NCBI RefSeq assembly: GCF_017254845.1
Contig: NZ_JAFKCU010000004.1
Coordinates: 62,001 to 126,000 of the forward strand
Direction: 5' to 3'
DNA length: 64,000 nucleotides
Source: Algoriphagus pacificus
GTDB lineage: Bacteria > Bacteroidota > Bacteroidia > Cytophagales > Cyclobacteriaceae
The notes below the pieces were generated by a model. It made no database searches. It was not told the DNA's origin and saw only the letters and a program-made list of their open reading frames with translations. The translations under genes and the position numbers were made by a program. Position 1 is the first letter of the stretch. Each line of letters starts with the position of its first letter. Of this stretch, positions 25,237 to 35,100 are shown one piece after another.

Positions 25237-26874
25237 ATGATGAGAAAAACTTCATTTTTAATACTGGCTTTGGGTATACTCGGTGCCTGCAGCCAATCGG
25301 AAGAGACTAGCTATAAATTTCAGGTTTCCGATATAGAACCTGCTTTAATAAAACTTGCTTCTGATGAATTTATGGGAAGAATGCCATTTACAGAAGGGGA
25401 GGAAATCACGGTGGATTACCTTGAAAATGAATTTAAATCCATGGGTTTAGAACCTGGAAATGGCGATTCGTATTTTCAGGATGTTCCAATGGTGTCAATC
25501 CTAAGTCTTCCTTCTGAAGAGATGACTATTAGTTCCGCAAATGAATCTATCACTTTAGAAGGGCTCAAGGATTATGTCCTTTGGACACAGCGAACAGATT
25601 CCCTTGTGAGCTTTGAGGATGTTGAAATGGTCTTTGCAGGTTTTGGAATTGTAGCTCCTGAATATGGATGGGATGATTATAAAAACATCGATGTCAAAGA
25701 TAAAATTGTGGTTATCCTAGTTAATGACCCTGGCTTTGGGACGGAAGATGAGGCATTTTTCAAAGGAAACACAATGACTTATTATGGCAGGTGGACCTAC
25801 AAATATGAGGAGGCAATCCGTCAAGGAGCTTTGGGTTGTCTGATTGTTCATAATACCATCCCGGCTGGATACGGCTTCAATGTAGTGCAGGGAAAATGGA
25901 AAAATCCTCTATTATACTTGGACGAAAGAGGATCTGAAAAATACACTCCTGCCTTTGAGGGATGGGTGACCTTGCCTACAGCAAATAAGCTTTTTGAAAT
26001 GGCAGGGCTCAACGGAAATGAATTATTGGCGAAGTCAAGAAAAGCAGATTTTCAGGCAGTTCCGATGAATTTGAAAGCCAGTTCTTCTATCCAAGTGGTT
26101 GCAGAATATGATGTCTCTAAAAATGTAATTGGGAAAGTGACAGGTGCTTCCAAGCCAGATGAGGTAATAATTTATACTGCACATTGGGACCATTTTGGTT
26201 TTGGGGCACCAGATGAAACTGGAGATAGCATTTACAATGGCGCACTTGATAATGCGTCAGGAACTGCGGCGTTATTGGCATTGGCAAAAGCATTCACAAC
26301 TGATCCGAAACCTGAAAGAACGGTGGTTTTTCTAGCCGTGACAGCTGAAGAGCAGGGACTTTGGGGATCGGCTTATTATGCCCAAAACCCGATTTATCCA
26401 AAAGAAAACACAGTTGCGAACATCAATATGGATGGGATCAATCCTTATGGAAAAATGAAGGATGTTTCCCTGATTGGAATCGGTCAGTCTGAAATGGAAG
26501 ATTTGCTCAATGTTGAATTGGAGAAAGTAGGAAGATATTCTGCTCCTGATCCTACTCCTTCAGCTGGTTACTATTTTAGATCAGACCACTTCAATTTTGC
26601 GAAGATCGGTGTTCCTGCACTTTATTTTAGTAATGGAATTGATCACTTCGAAAAGGGGAAGGAATTCGGAAAAGCGTTGGATGATGAGTATGTCCAAAAA
26701 TATTACCACAACCCATCTGATGAATATGACACTTCCCGATGGAATCTTGAGGGAGCCGTAGATGATGTTCAGATACTTTATGAAGTTGGAAGGAATCTAG
26801 CCAACTCAGATACTTGGCCTAAATGGAAACCCAATTCTGAATTTAGGGCGATCCGAGAAAGCTATATGAAGTAA
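25237..26874 (+). CDS. M28-family zinc aminopeptidase lipoprotein with PA domain
   Basis: Exported peptidase of 545 aa. The signal ends in the lipobox LGACS (Cys about 18), so it is a lipoprotein. A protease-associated domain (about 125-265) is inserted before the M28 catalytic core. Zinc-site residues are visible in YTAHWDHFG, GALDNASG, VTAEEQGLWGS, NINMDGI and SDHFNFAKIGVPA. This is the full co-catalytic set of the family, so it should be active. It follows its own upstream gap and ends at a strong bidirectional terminator. M28 enzymes trim amino acids from peptides; preference cannot be read. Confidence 0.9.
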   Translation: MMRKTSFLILALGILGACSQSEETSYKFQVSDIEPALIKLASDEFMGRMPFTEGEEITVDYLENEFKSMGLEPGNGDSYFQDVPMVSILSLPSEEMTISSANESITLEGLKDYVLWTQRTDSLVSFEDVEMVFAGFGIVAPEYGWDDYKNIDVKDKIVVILVNDPGFGTEDEAFFKGNTMTYYGRWTYKYEEAIRQGALGCLIVHNTIPAGYGFNVVQGKWKNPLLYLDERGSEKYTPAFEGWVTLPTANKLFEMAGLNGNELLAKSRKADFQAVPMNLKASSSIQVVAEYDVSKNVIGKVTGASKPDEVIIYTAHWDHFGFGAPDETGDSIYNGALDNASGTAALLALAKAFTTDPKPERTVVFLAVTAEEQGLWGSAYYAQNPIYPKENTVANINMDGINPYGKMKDVSLIGIGQSEMEDLLNVELEKVGRYSAPDPTPSAGYYFRSDHFNFAKIGVPALYFSNGIDHFEKGKEFGKALDDEYVQKYYHNPSDEYDTSRWNLEGAVDDVQILYEVGRNLANSDTWPKWKPNSEFRAIRESYMK

Positions 26875-26908
26875 AAAAAAGAGGCAGTGTCAAACTGCCT
26901 CTTTTTTT
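26873..26908. terminator. Bidirectional intrinsic terminator
   Basis: GAGGCAGT (26881-26888) pairs with ACTGCCTC (26894-26901). It is flanked by a run of A on the left and seven T on the right, so it works for the M28 gene and for the convergent DinB gene, whose stop codon lies inside it. Confidence 0.92.
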
Positions 26909-27473
26909 ATTGAGGTAATCTGGATCTTAGCAAAGCAATTTGACCCATGTGATTGGATTGGTGCTCCATGACATGAAACCATGCCCAGTGATTATTTGCC
27001 TGAGTCCCTTTTAATTTTGAGGAGAACCATTTATCGTCTTTCTCTTTTAAAAGTGCTTTCGTTTTCTCTCTTACCTCATCCCAGATCCCGAAATAATAAG
27101 CGATAGGTTTTCCTTGAAATTCAGCTCTAGCTGTTTCTCCAAGCTCTAGAGCTGTCATCCATTTTGCAGTTTCTTCTTCATTAAATTCCCTGCCTTCAAA
27201 AGTATACACTTGATAGAAAGCTTCGGTTGCAGCTAGATGCATAACCATGGCTCCGATTCTATTTGCTTTTTCATCTAGCAGAAAATCCACCTGGTCTTGG
27301 GACATATTCATTGTCAAGCGATGGATTCTTCCTTTGATATCATCCAGCATCGCCACCATATTTCCGATGTCTTGAGAATATCCTTTTGGAGGTTCGATTA
27401 CTTGGGCATTTGATTTTATTTGAAATAGGAATAAACAAAATGTACTGAGGACAAAAATCTTTAACGTTTTCAT
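26907..27473 (-). CDS. DinB-family protein, exported
   Basis: Four-helix-bundle protein of the DinB superfamily, 188 aa. A signal peptide (about 1-23, ending SNAQ) is uncommon for this mostly cytosolic family and points to a periplasmic role. Putative metal-site histidines sit in VMHLAATEAFY and in WFHVMEHQSNHMGQIALLR, matching the three-histidine pattern of the family. Family members include thiol-dependent S-transferases; most are uncharacterised. The VOC gene upstream ends 17 bases before its start, so the two probably share a transcript with the DUF4153 gene. Function not assigned. Confidence 0.82.
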   Translation of the reverse strand: MKTLKIFVLSTFCLFLFQIKSNAQVIEPPKGYSQDIGNMVAMLDDIKGRIHRLTMNMSQDQVDFLLDEKANRIGAMVMHLAATEAFYQVYTFEGREFNEEETAKWMTALELGETARAEFQGKPIAYYFGIWDEVREKTKALLKEKDDKWFSSKLKGTQANNHWAWFHVMEHQSNHMGQIALLRSRLPQ

Positions 27474-27490
27474 TTTATATAGATTAAAGT

Positions 27491-27874
27491 TTAAATAGTT
27501 ATTTCAATGGCATTTCCTTCCGGATCTAAAACAACACTTTCAAAGTAGCCATCTCCCGTTGTTCTGGGTTCTCCGGTTACTTGGAATCCATCAGTTCTTA
27601 GTTTCTCAGTTAGACTCAGAACCTTTTCTTTGCTTCCAGTAGAAATGGCTATGTGGGCAAATCCAAAGGAATAGTTTCGGTTTTGACTGGAATGGATTTC
27701 CGGTTTTTGCATCAGTTCGATTTGAGCTCCGGATTCAAAAGAGAGGAAATAAGAGGTGAAATTTTTGTTGGGATTGTGATATTTCTCTCCTGGAATCAGG
27801 TCAAAATAATGACAATAGAACTCCTTCATTTTTTCTACATCTTCCACCCAAATAGCCAAATGTGCAAGTTTCAT
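27491..27874 (-). CDS. VOC-family (glyoxalase-like) protein
   Basis: Small metal-binding protein of the vicinal-oxygen-chelate fold, 127 aa. Two beta-alpha-beta-beta-beta units are visible. The first begins LAHLAIWVEDVEKMKEFYCHYF and the second begins FGFAHIAISTGSKEKV. Potential metal ligands are His4 in the first unit, a Glu in QIELM, the His in FAHIAI and the last Glu in GNAIEI. This is the usual glyoxalase/dioxygenase set, but the reaction cannot be told. Its ATG lies one base after the stop of the DUF4153 gene (TAA-A-ATG), so the two are co-translated. Confidence 0.85.
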   Translation of the reverse strand: MKLAHLAIWVEDVEKMKEFYCHYFDLIPGEKYHNPNKNFTSYFLSFESGAQIELMQKPEIHSSQNRNYSFGFAHIAISTGSKEKVLSLTEKLRTDGFQVTGEPRTTGDGYFESVVLDPEGNAIEITI

Positions 27875-27875
27875 T

Positions 27876-29771
27876 TTAGTTTTTTATACCGATCAAAATG
27901 ACTCCAGAAAAATCCTCCACAATGCTTTCTTCTGAATTGTTGTTTTGAATATTTGTGAACAAAATTTTTAATTCAATGTCCTCATCTGAATAACTAAGAG
28001 TTAGATCTTCTTTTGGAATGTCATTTTTATATCCATTTCCATATTGATCCCTCAGGGTTGAAACAAAGGAGGCCAAATCAAATTCAGCATTACTGTTACC
28101 AATTTTAAAATTCAAGAAATTGGTTTCAGGGTCAAAGGACAAAGTTGCTTCTTCAAATCCAGGCACATCCCAATTGTCTTTGTAAAATCCGGGATTAAAA
28201 TTGAAACGAATTTCAAAATCATACCCTTTGAGAATTCGAACTTTATCGTTTTCAATATTATATGAGAAATATTGCCCATCAAGGGAGTTTTCTTGACCTA
28301 TCATATAATTTGGAATATACTTCAAGCCCATTGATTCTACGATGAACTGGCTATAGTCCAAATAGGTATAAGTGCCATCTTCTTTGGCTTTTATTGCCTC
28401 TTTATATAAAGTTGCCAGATCTTGATCAAACCAATTTAAAACTGAACCTAAACCATGGTAATCCTCGAGGTATTGAATAATTGAATTGACTTCTTCTAGT
28501 TGTTCCTTTTCCAACTGATTAGTGTTTTTGGAGTTTATGGCTTTTGGCTTTCCCTTATCTGAAAACTCCCAATAGACTTCATTTTTGATTTTTTCTTTGG
28601 ATAATATCTGGTGTTCTTTAAGGATGGTTTCCAGACGGGACAGCTGATTTGATTCGCTTAAGCTGAACATGCTCCAAGGACCAAAGGATCCGAAAATCAT
28701 AAAAGCAGCTAGAGAAATTGGGATTGTTTTGATTTTTCCTTTTCCAAAAATGAAGTAAAGTGCAATAAAGGTGAGCCAAATGCCCATTAATAAAATTATG
28801 TATCGATTGACCGTTAAGCCATATTCTTGAACCCTAATACCGATTGCTAAAAACAGTAATACGATCAGAGGAAATAATAAAAAATAAAATGCACGGTAAA
28901 AGGTTTTGATCCAGGAACTTTCCTTTTGATCCCGGATTGGAAATAATAGGAGGTAAGTAAATATGCCCAATACCGAAATCGCAATAATCATGTAGCTCAC
29001 GATTCCTTTTGGCCAATCCCAAGTGAGAATGATCTTTCCTCCATAAAAATAAAGGATGGTCAAGTAAACTAGTAAAAGCGGAATCAGGATAAATTGTGTA
29101 AAGACTTTCAATCCTTTCGGATAGCTTTCTTGGGAGATAACTGCTCCCTGGTTTTTTGGAACTCCAGCCAAGAAAAACCAAGTGTTGAACACTCCTATGA
29201 TTAAAATATAGATTTGAAAATATGTTTTGGGATCTATTTCAAGGGAGAAAAGCAAATGGATGGCACCTAAGGCCAAGGCAATTCCTATATAAAGGACAAA
29301 CGAATACAAAGCCCCAAGGGCGATTCTGAGGAACAGACTTTCATTGAACTTCCAAAATGCATGATCCTCTTTCTCTTTCCAGTAGCCTATAAAAGAAACA
29401 AGGAGGTGTGCCGTGAGATTATAAACCAGATAGCGGATGTAAGGGACTCGTGTAGTAGAAAAAGTGTTTTCCTTGGGGAAAGAGAAATAAATAATAATCA
29501 AAATTACCAGTGCCAATACCCGGCCTATTATCCGATAACTTGGCTCAAGTTCTTTCTTTTCAGCATAAATGTCCACACAGAAAAACAAGGGGATACCAAG
29601 CGCGAAAGTTATTAGGAGATTGATCCATTCGAGGTTTTGATCGCCTAGGTCTATTTCAATAAGATATATCAATAAAAAAGAGCCTAAAGCAGCAGAAACT
29701 ATACTTAAAGGAAACCTTAGAAAAGAATTTTCAGCATCACTTTTAAGTTGACTTATCGATGGGAATTTCAT
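27876..29771 (-). CDS. DUF4153 integral membrane protein
   Basis: Membrane protein of 631 aa. About ten to twelve hydrophobic helices fill residues 20-385. A soluble C-terminal part (about 390-631) without membrane segments follows, probably on the outer face. The N-terminal segment SENSFLRFPLSIVSA-type sequence and length match DUF4153 proteins, which are of unknown function. It is the first gene of a short operon with the VOC and DinB genes. No catalytic motif is seen. The soluble part is rich in Asp, Asn and Tyr and may bind a ligand (inference). Confidence 0.8.
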   Translation of the reverse strand: MKFPSISQLKSDAENSFLRFPLSIVSAALGSFLLIYLIEIDLGDQNLEWINLLITFALGIPLFFCVDIYAEKKELEPSYRIIGRVLALVILIIIYFSFPKENTFSTTRVPYIRYLVYNLTAHLLVSFIGYWKEKEDHAFWKFNESLFLRIALGALYSFVLYIGIALALGAIHLLFSLEIDPKTYFQIYILIIGVFNTWFFLAGVPKNQGAVISQESYPKGLKVFTQFILIPLLLVYLTILYFYGGKIILTWDWPKGIVSYMIIAISVLGIFTYLLLFPIRDQKESSWIKTFYRAFYFLLFPLIVLLFLAIGIRVQEYGLTVNRYIILLMGIWLTFIALYFIFGKGKIKTIPISLAAFMIFGSFGPWSMFSLSESNQLSRLETILKEHQILSKEKIKNEVYWEFSDKGKPKAINSKNTNQLEKEQLEEVNSIIQYLEDYHGLGSVLNWFDQDLATLYKEAIKAKEDGTYTYLDYSQFIVESMGLKYIPNYMIGQENSLDGQYFSYNIENDKVRILKGYDFEIRFNFNPGFYKDNWDVPGFEEATLSFDPETNFLNFKIGNSNAEFDLASFVSTLRDQYGNGYKNDIPKEDLTLSYSDEDIELKILFTNIQNNNSEESIVEDFSGVILIGIKN

Positions 29772-29866
29772 CTTTGGATGGATTTATTAGAAAAATAGTT
29801 TTTTCCCTCAACCGAAAAAAAGGAAAACGATTCAATCTTTATTAATTCATGTTAAACCTGTAAATG

Positions 29867-32152
29867 TTAGAATGGATATCCGATTGCAAAATTGAATATC
29901 AGATTTTCCTTTCTCCAGGTTTTACTGCCTAAGTCAAAAGTATTGCCCCAACGCTGTCCCTCTTCCAAATAAGGAACTCGTAATGGAGTAGCCAAATCAA
30001 ATCGGATCACAAAAAACTGAATGTCTACCCTGATACCGAAACCGGTACCCACTGCAATTTCTTTCCACCAGCTGGAGCTAAACTTTCCTCCAGGCAATGC
30101 TTCATTTTCATTCATCAACCAGATATTACCGGCGTCCAAAAATAACGCCCCTTTCAGGTATGGCACTAGCGGGAATCTATATTCTACATTTCCTTCCAAT
30201 CGAATATCACCAGATTGGTCAAAGTAAGAGTTGACATCAAAATTTTCAGGTTTATAAGTTCCAGGGCCAATGGATCTGATCCGGAAAGCCCTGATACTAT
30301 TGGGACCACCCGAAAAATATTGCTTGGAATAGGGAAGCGAGGAAGAGTTTCCAAATGGTACGCCAACTCCACCAAACAATCGAGTGGCAATGGTTTGATC
30401 TTTAGCAAAGTTGAAATGATATCTCAAATCCAAATCTGTCTTCCCGTATTGAGCATATTCCAATCCAAAGATTTTCCCATTATCCTGACCAAATAAGTTG
30501 TCCAATGCATGCAGGGTATTCCCTGCAAAATCCAGGTTCAAACCTAAAAAATAAGCATGTGTTCGGAATTTATCATTTAGCTTATTGAAGTTGAAAGTAT
30601 AAGTAATTCCAGCAATAAAATTCTGATCAAAACTTCTTCTTAAAAATGGATTGTCTTCCAGAATCTGCTCAAACTCAGGAGAAGTTTTCGACAAGTTGAC
30701 AATATTCAGATTGATCGGATTGATTTCATGGTAGGCAAAGCGGTTTGCATTCCAGAAGTAACCATACTTTGCGTAGAAGGAATTTAGACGATATAAGCCA
30801 CCTCTGCTGAGGTATTCAGTTCCTAAGCTGATTTTGGTTTTAGGCACGGAATAGCTGAATTTTTCCTTGATTGGTACAAAGAAAATAACCCGAGGGAAGA
30901 TCAAATCTCCTCTTAATCCGAGTTCTAAGGATTGTAGTCCGGTACGATCTCCGCCAGCAATCTGAAACTCATATCCAATATTTGCTGAGATATTAATCGT
31001 TTCTCCTCCTTTGAAAGTGTTCCGGTTTCTATACACCAAATTCAAGGCTGGACCGGCAAAATTATTGGATTTGGAAACGCCCAAAAGCTCAGCTCTTACC
31101 GACCTTTTCGTCATGGGTGAGAGGTAAAAATAAGCAGCCAAATGACCGATGGAATCTTTCAAATCCATCTCTTCATACCTCAGGTTTACAAATTTGTAAT
31201 TACCAATCGAGCTGATTCGATTGCTGGAAAGCCTTGACTTGGTAGGGTCGTAAAGATTGTCTTTTTCAATTAAGATGTAGTCATTTAACAAATGGGGCTT
31301 GAATACCAATTCACTTTGAATGAATTCTTTCCCATCCAAACTTACTGTGTCCGCATTTTCTTCCTCATTGTCTAAGGAATAATTTGGGAAAACCTGAATT
31401 TGATCTACTTGGTAAGGAATGATTCCTTGCGAAGGGACATTGTTTTTTAGCCGTAAGTAGAGTTTGAATTGTCTGGCAGAATCAGAAATATTGGTGTCTG
31501 CTTCGAAAATCAAATAGTCATTATTGAAATTGTAATAGCCTCGCTGTTTTAATTCTGTGTCCAAGCGATCTCTTTCTTGGTTCAATGCATTGAGGTCAAA
31601 ACGACTTCCCTCTTTTAGCTCAGAGTCGGCTAAAAGCTCCTTGATTTCATGTTCAATTGGCAAAGAATCCCTTTCCAGAACCAATTCGGTTAAGGCATAT
31701 GGATGAGATATTTCTGCGAAATAGGATACTTCTGCAAACTTGTTTCCCCGGTTAACTTCTGAACTGGCAGTCCCATAGAAAAAGCCTCTGTTTTCAAGTC
31801 TATTTAAAATCAGTTCTTCCGTTCGGGCAGGATCTACATCGCTGAAATAGACTGGCTCCTCACCAAATTTTTTATTTAAAAAGCGGTTAATGAATCCAGG
31901 TTTTTCTTTCTGGTTTTTATAATGTGCCCAAAGCCCCACATACATTCCTAGAAATTTGGAGTTTGGCTCCGGCCTTAAAAGCCCTTCGAGCTCTTCTTCT
32001 ACTGCTTTAAAATCCTTAAGGTCTTTAGGGTGGTCCACTTCCAGTGATGCACCTTTGTACAGCAATTCATCCTCTGGAATGAATTTTTTCACACTACAGC
32101 TGCTGATTAGCCAAAGCATCAATAGAGGAAATAGAGGTTGTTTATTTTTCAT
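29867..32152 (-). CDS. tamL: TamL, lipoprotein BamA/TamA-family outer-membrane assembly protein
   Basis: Outer-membrane barrel of the Omp85 superfamily, 761 aa from ATG 32152. This start gives a short signal ending in the lipobox SSCS; the longer in-frame start at 32239 would put a highly basic stretch before it. POTRA-like domains occupy about residues 25-330. The barrel follows, with Omp85 features such as GGPNSIRAFRIRSIG and a C-terminal strand ending FAIGYPF. Bacteroidota carry this lipid-modified TamA, called TamL, next to TamB. Here it overlaps the end of tamB by 11 bases. The pair is thought to help insert outer-membrane proteins and move lipid between membranes. Confidence 0.9.
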   Translation of the reverse strand: MKNKQPLFPLLMLWLISSCSVKKFIPEDELLYKGASLEVDHPKDLKDFKAVEEELEGLLRPEPNSKFLGMYVGLWAHYKNQKEKPGFINRFLNKKFGEEPVYFSDVDPARTEELILNRLENRGFFYGTASSEVNRGNKFAEVSYFAEISHPYALTELVLERDSLPIEHEIKELLADSELKEGSRFDLNALNQERDRLDTELKQRGYYNFNNDYLIFEADTNISDSARQFKLYLRLKNNVPSQGIIPYQVDQIQVFPNYSLDNEEENADTVSLDGKEFIQSELVFKPHLLNDYILIEKDNLYDPTKSRLSSNRISSIGNYKFVNLRYEEMDLKDSIGHLAAYFYLSPMTKRSVRAELLGVSKSNNFAGPALNLVYRNRNTFKGGETINISANIGYEFQIAGGDRTGLQSLELGLRGDLIFPRVIFFVPIKEKFSYSVPKTKISLGTEYLSRGGLYRLNSFYAKYGYFWNANRFAYHEINPINLNIVNLSKTSPEFEQILEDNPFLRRSFDQNFIAGITYTFNFNKLNDKFRTHAYFLGLNLDFAGNTLHALDNLFGQDNGKIFGLEYAQYGKTDLDLRYHFNFAKDQTIATRLFGGVGVPFGNSSSLPYSKQYFSGGPNSIRAFRIRSIGPGTYKPENFDVNSYFDQSGDIRLEGNVEYRFPLVPYLKGALFLDAGNIWLMNENEALPGGKFSSSWWKEIAVGTGFGIRVDIQFFVIRFDLATPLRVPYLEEGQRWGNTFDLGSKTWRKENLIFNFAIGYPF

Positions 32153-35100
32153 TTTCCTCCTTCTTTTCATTTTCCTTTTTTTCTTCTTCGCTTGGACTTT
32201 CAGTGGATACCGGAGCTTTCCATAGTTCACTAAACTCATTAAACTCCCGGTTGAAAATCAATCCAGCTCCAGTAATGACTAATTGCCCATCAATCACACT
32301 TTCGAATTGATTTTTTCGGAAAGCTCGGATTCTCCATCTTCCATCTTCCGTCAGCATGTATTCAAAACTGATATTTGCCAAAATGGAATTACCTGACTGG
32401 GTAGAGGAGCTTTGGGAGCTGCCTTCCAAATCGACTTGGCTTCCAACTTGCACCACAAGTCTATCGTCAAAAAGTGTTTGTTGTGCGTTGATGTTCAAAT
32501 CAGTACGATTTTGTCCTGTACCGGATTCATATTCTCTATAAGTATCCAGATCCACGCCCAATTGGAAACCACTATCTCCAAAAATTCTACTTGAAAGAGC
32601 ATTCATTTGATCGGAAAGTACTTGACTGGCGCTGTTTCTAGCGATTGCAGCTGCTCCACCATTTGAGCCGTCACTTCCCTGAGAAGGGAAAAACCGATTC
32701 AGCACTAAAAGCGAAAACACTTGCTTGTTTAATTCATCTTCTTGTTCATTGATCTGAAGAACTTGTGAATAGACACTTCCTCCAAAAGATCCCCTTTGGT
32801 TTTCCGGCATATCCAGCGTAAATGAAATCTCAGGCTTCAGCAATTCTCCGCTGACATTCAAATAAACCAGAAATGGAATTTTCCTTTTGTATTGAGATTG
32901 AGTCTCTTGATTACTTCCAGTCAATTGGGAGGACATCAAGTCTGAAGCTGCAGTTTCAACTTCATAGATCGCTCGGATTTCCAGGTTGGCATCCATTGGG
33001 TCGCCATTCCAAGTAATTCTACTTCCCGGGCTAATATCAAATTTCTTACTGATCAGATTATACAAGGACATCTCATAATGTCCGTCAGTGATTTCGTAAG
33101 CACCACTCAGCGTTATTCTACCATTTGGATTGATGTCCATCTGTAAATCTGCGCTTCCAGAAACGAGTAGGTTATCCCCTGTTTTTGGGTCTATGACAAT
33201 GGTGAATTTTGCATTTGGATCTGCAGATAAAATTGCCTGAATATCATATCCAGAAAATGCAGTGGTAGTTTCTTCCAGCTGAGCCGTCAGAATATCATCT
33301 GGGTTCTGCTTGTTGACAAATAAAACCACTCCATCACGCTCCACAAGATCCAATTCGGTTTCAGGAATAATCAACGTAAGATCTGTATTATCCTTGATGG
33401 TTAAATTTGCGCGTACAATCGGTAAGACCAGATCCCCTTTGATACTGACATCTGCATCAATCGTGCCTTTGCCATACAATAAATCACTTTCCTCATCGGT
33501 AGAATTGACTACCATAAAGTTTTTGGCAGTCAGATTTAGGTCAAAACTTGGATTGGTCAAGTCCTCTGTAAGTACTTTACCATTGATGTCAAAGGTATTG
33601 TTATCCGTATCTCGAATGGTAAACTGATCAAAATAAATCCCTTCATTATCTGCCCTTATGGTTTCATTGGAAAGCAGGTATTTGGTATTGATCTCTGTTG
33701 GGACGAAAGAAGCTTCATTGAATTTGAATTCCCCTTGGTATTTGGGCTCTGTGGTTGAACCACTGACATTCAAAGTTCCGGAAATAAAACCTGAGGCATC
33801 CGTAATTTGATCTTGAGAGAGTTCAGCTATTTTCTCCATTTGTGCTTTGATCAAGTCAAGCTTGATATCAAGATCTCCACCGTTTTCGCTGGCTACAAAT
33901 CCACCGTTCAAATCCAGATCAATTCCTCCATCTCTTAGCTTCAAATCCAGAATATAATTCCCAAGACTTTTGGCAGTGGCTTCTAAATCCAAATTCCCAA
34001 GCGGCACGCCTATAGCTTTTAGACTGTCAATTTCAAGTTTACCCATTAGGCCAATAGCAGTAAATGGATTTTCAACTACTAACTGACCGTTCATTTTTCC
34101 TCCAGCAATCAACTCATCGGGATTCAATAAACTGGTGAAGGTTCCAAGCCTGAAATTGTTAAAAACAACAGCAATATTCTCCTCAGTGAACCCCGGGATA
34201 TTTCTATCGAAAGTGAGTTCTTGACTGTTTCTGGTAAAGCTAAAATCTTGGAATCCCAGGTAATTTGTGGCATAGATTACCTCATTCGTTTCTGGAATGC
34301 TCCACTCCGCTTTATTTAGAATCAGATTTTCCGGATTGATATGAATGCTCATAGAATCTCCCGAAAAGCCAATATCAGAAGCAATATGTGCCAGTTTCTC
34401 TTCCTCTACGAGCGAGGTAAAATCAAAATAAACTCTTGAATCGGAAAGCTTTCCTGTCAAAGTGGTTCTATCCATATTCAATGGTCCTGAAGTCAATTGC
34501 TGGAAACCAAAGACCAAATTCATGGTATCTCTGTTGGAAATTAAATCCAACTTGATGCTGTCAAGTTCTGTTCCTGCGTAATTGATGTAGGGTAAATCGA
34601 TGGATGCCGTAACAGAATCCAGATTTTGATAATAGGCAAGTTGAACACTGCCAGAATCCAATTGCTCCAATCCCTGAAAAAGCACTTCGTTCAATAATGG
34701 ATCTTCCGAAATCCGAAGCTCCATGTTCATCACAATATTGGTGTCCAAAGGCACTAGCGTAGAATCAGCCTGACCGAAATAGGCCAAGAAATGATTCTGA
34801 AGCGCTTCAGCCAAAGCCTGTGGATTGGTGTTGGTTTGAAGAAATCCATTCAGCAGTTTACTGGCAACGTTGATGCTGGTAGAATCTTCTTGGATTTTGG
34901 CTTGAAGGTCTAGGGTTCCTGTGGGATAGGTTTTGTCATCATAAAGAATCAAACCATCATGTAAAGTGGTGCTGATATCAAAATCGTTTGGATTTCCTGT
35001 GAATTTTGCCTCTAGCTGTAGCCTGGCTCTGGATTGTTTTTCTGTGAAACCGAGGCGGTAAAAATCAGCTCCTTTCAAGTCCAGATTCAAATCAATAACT

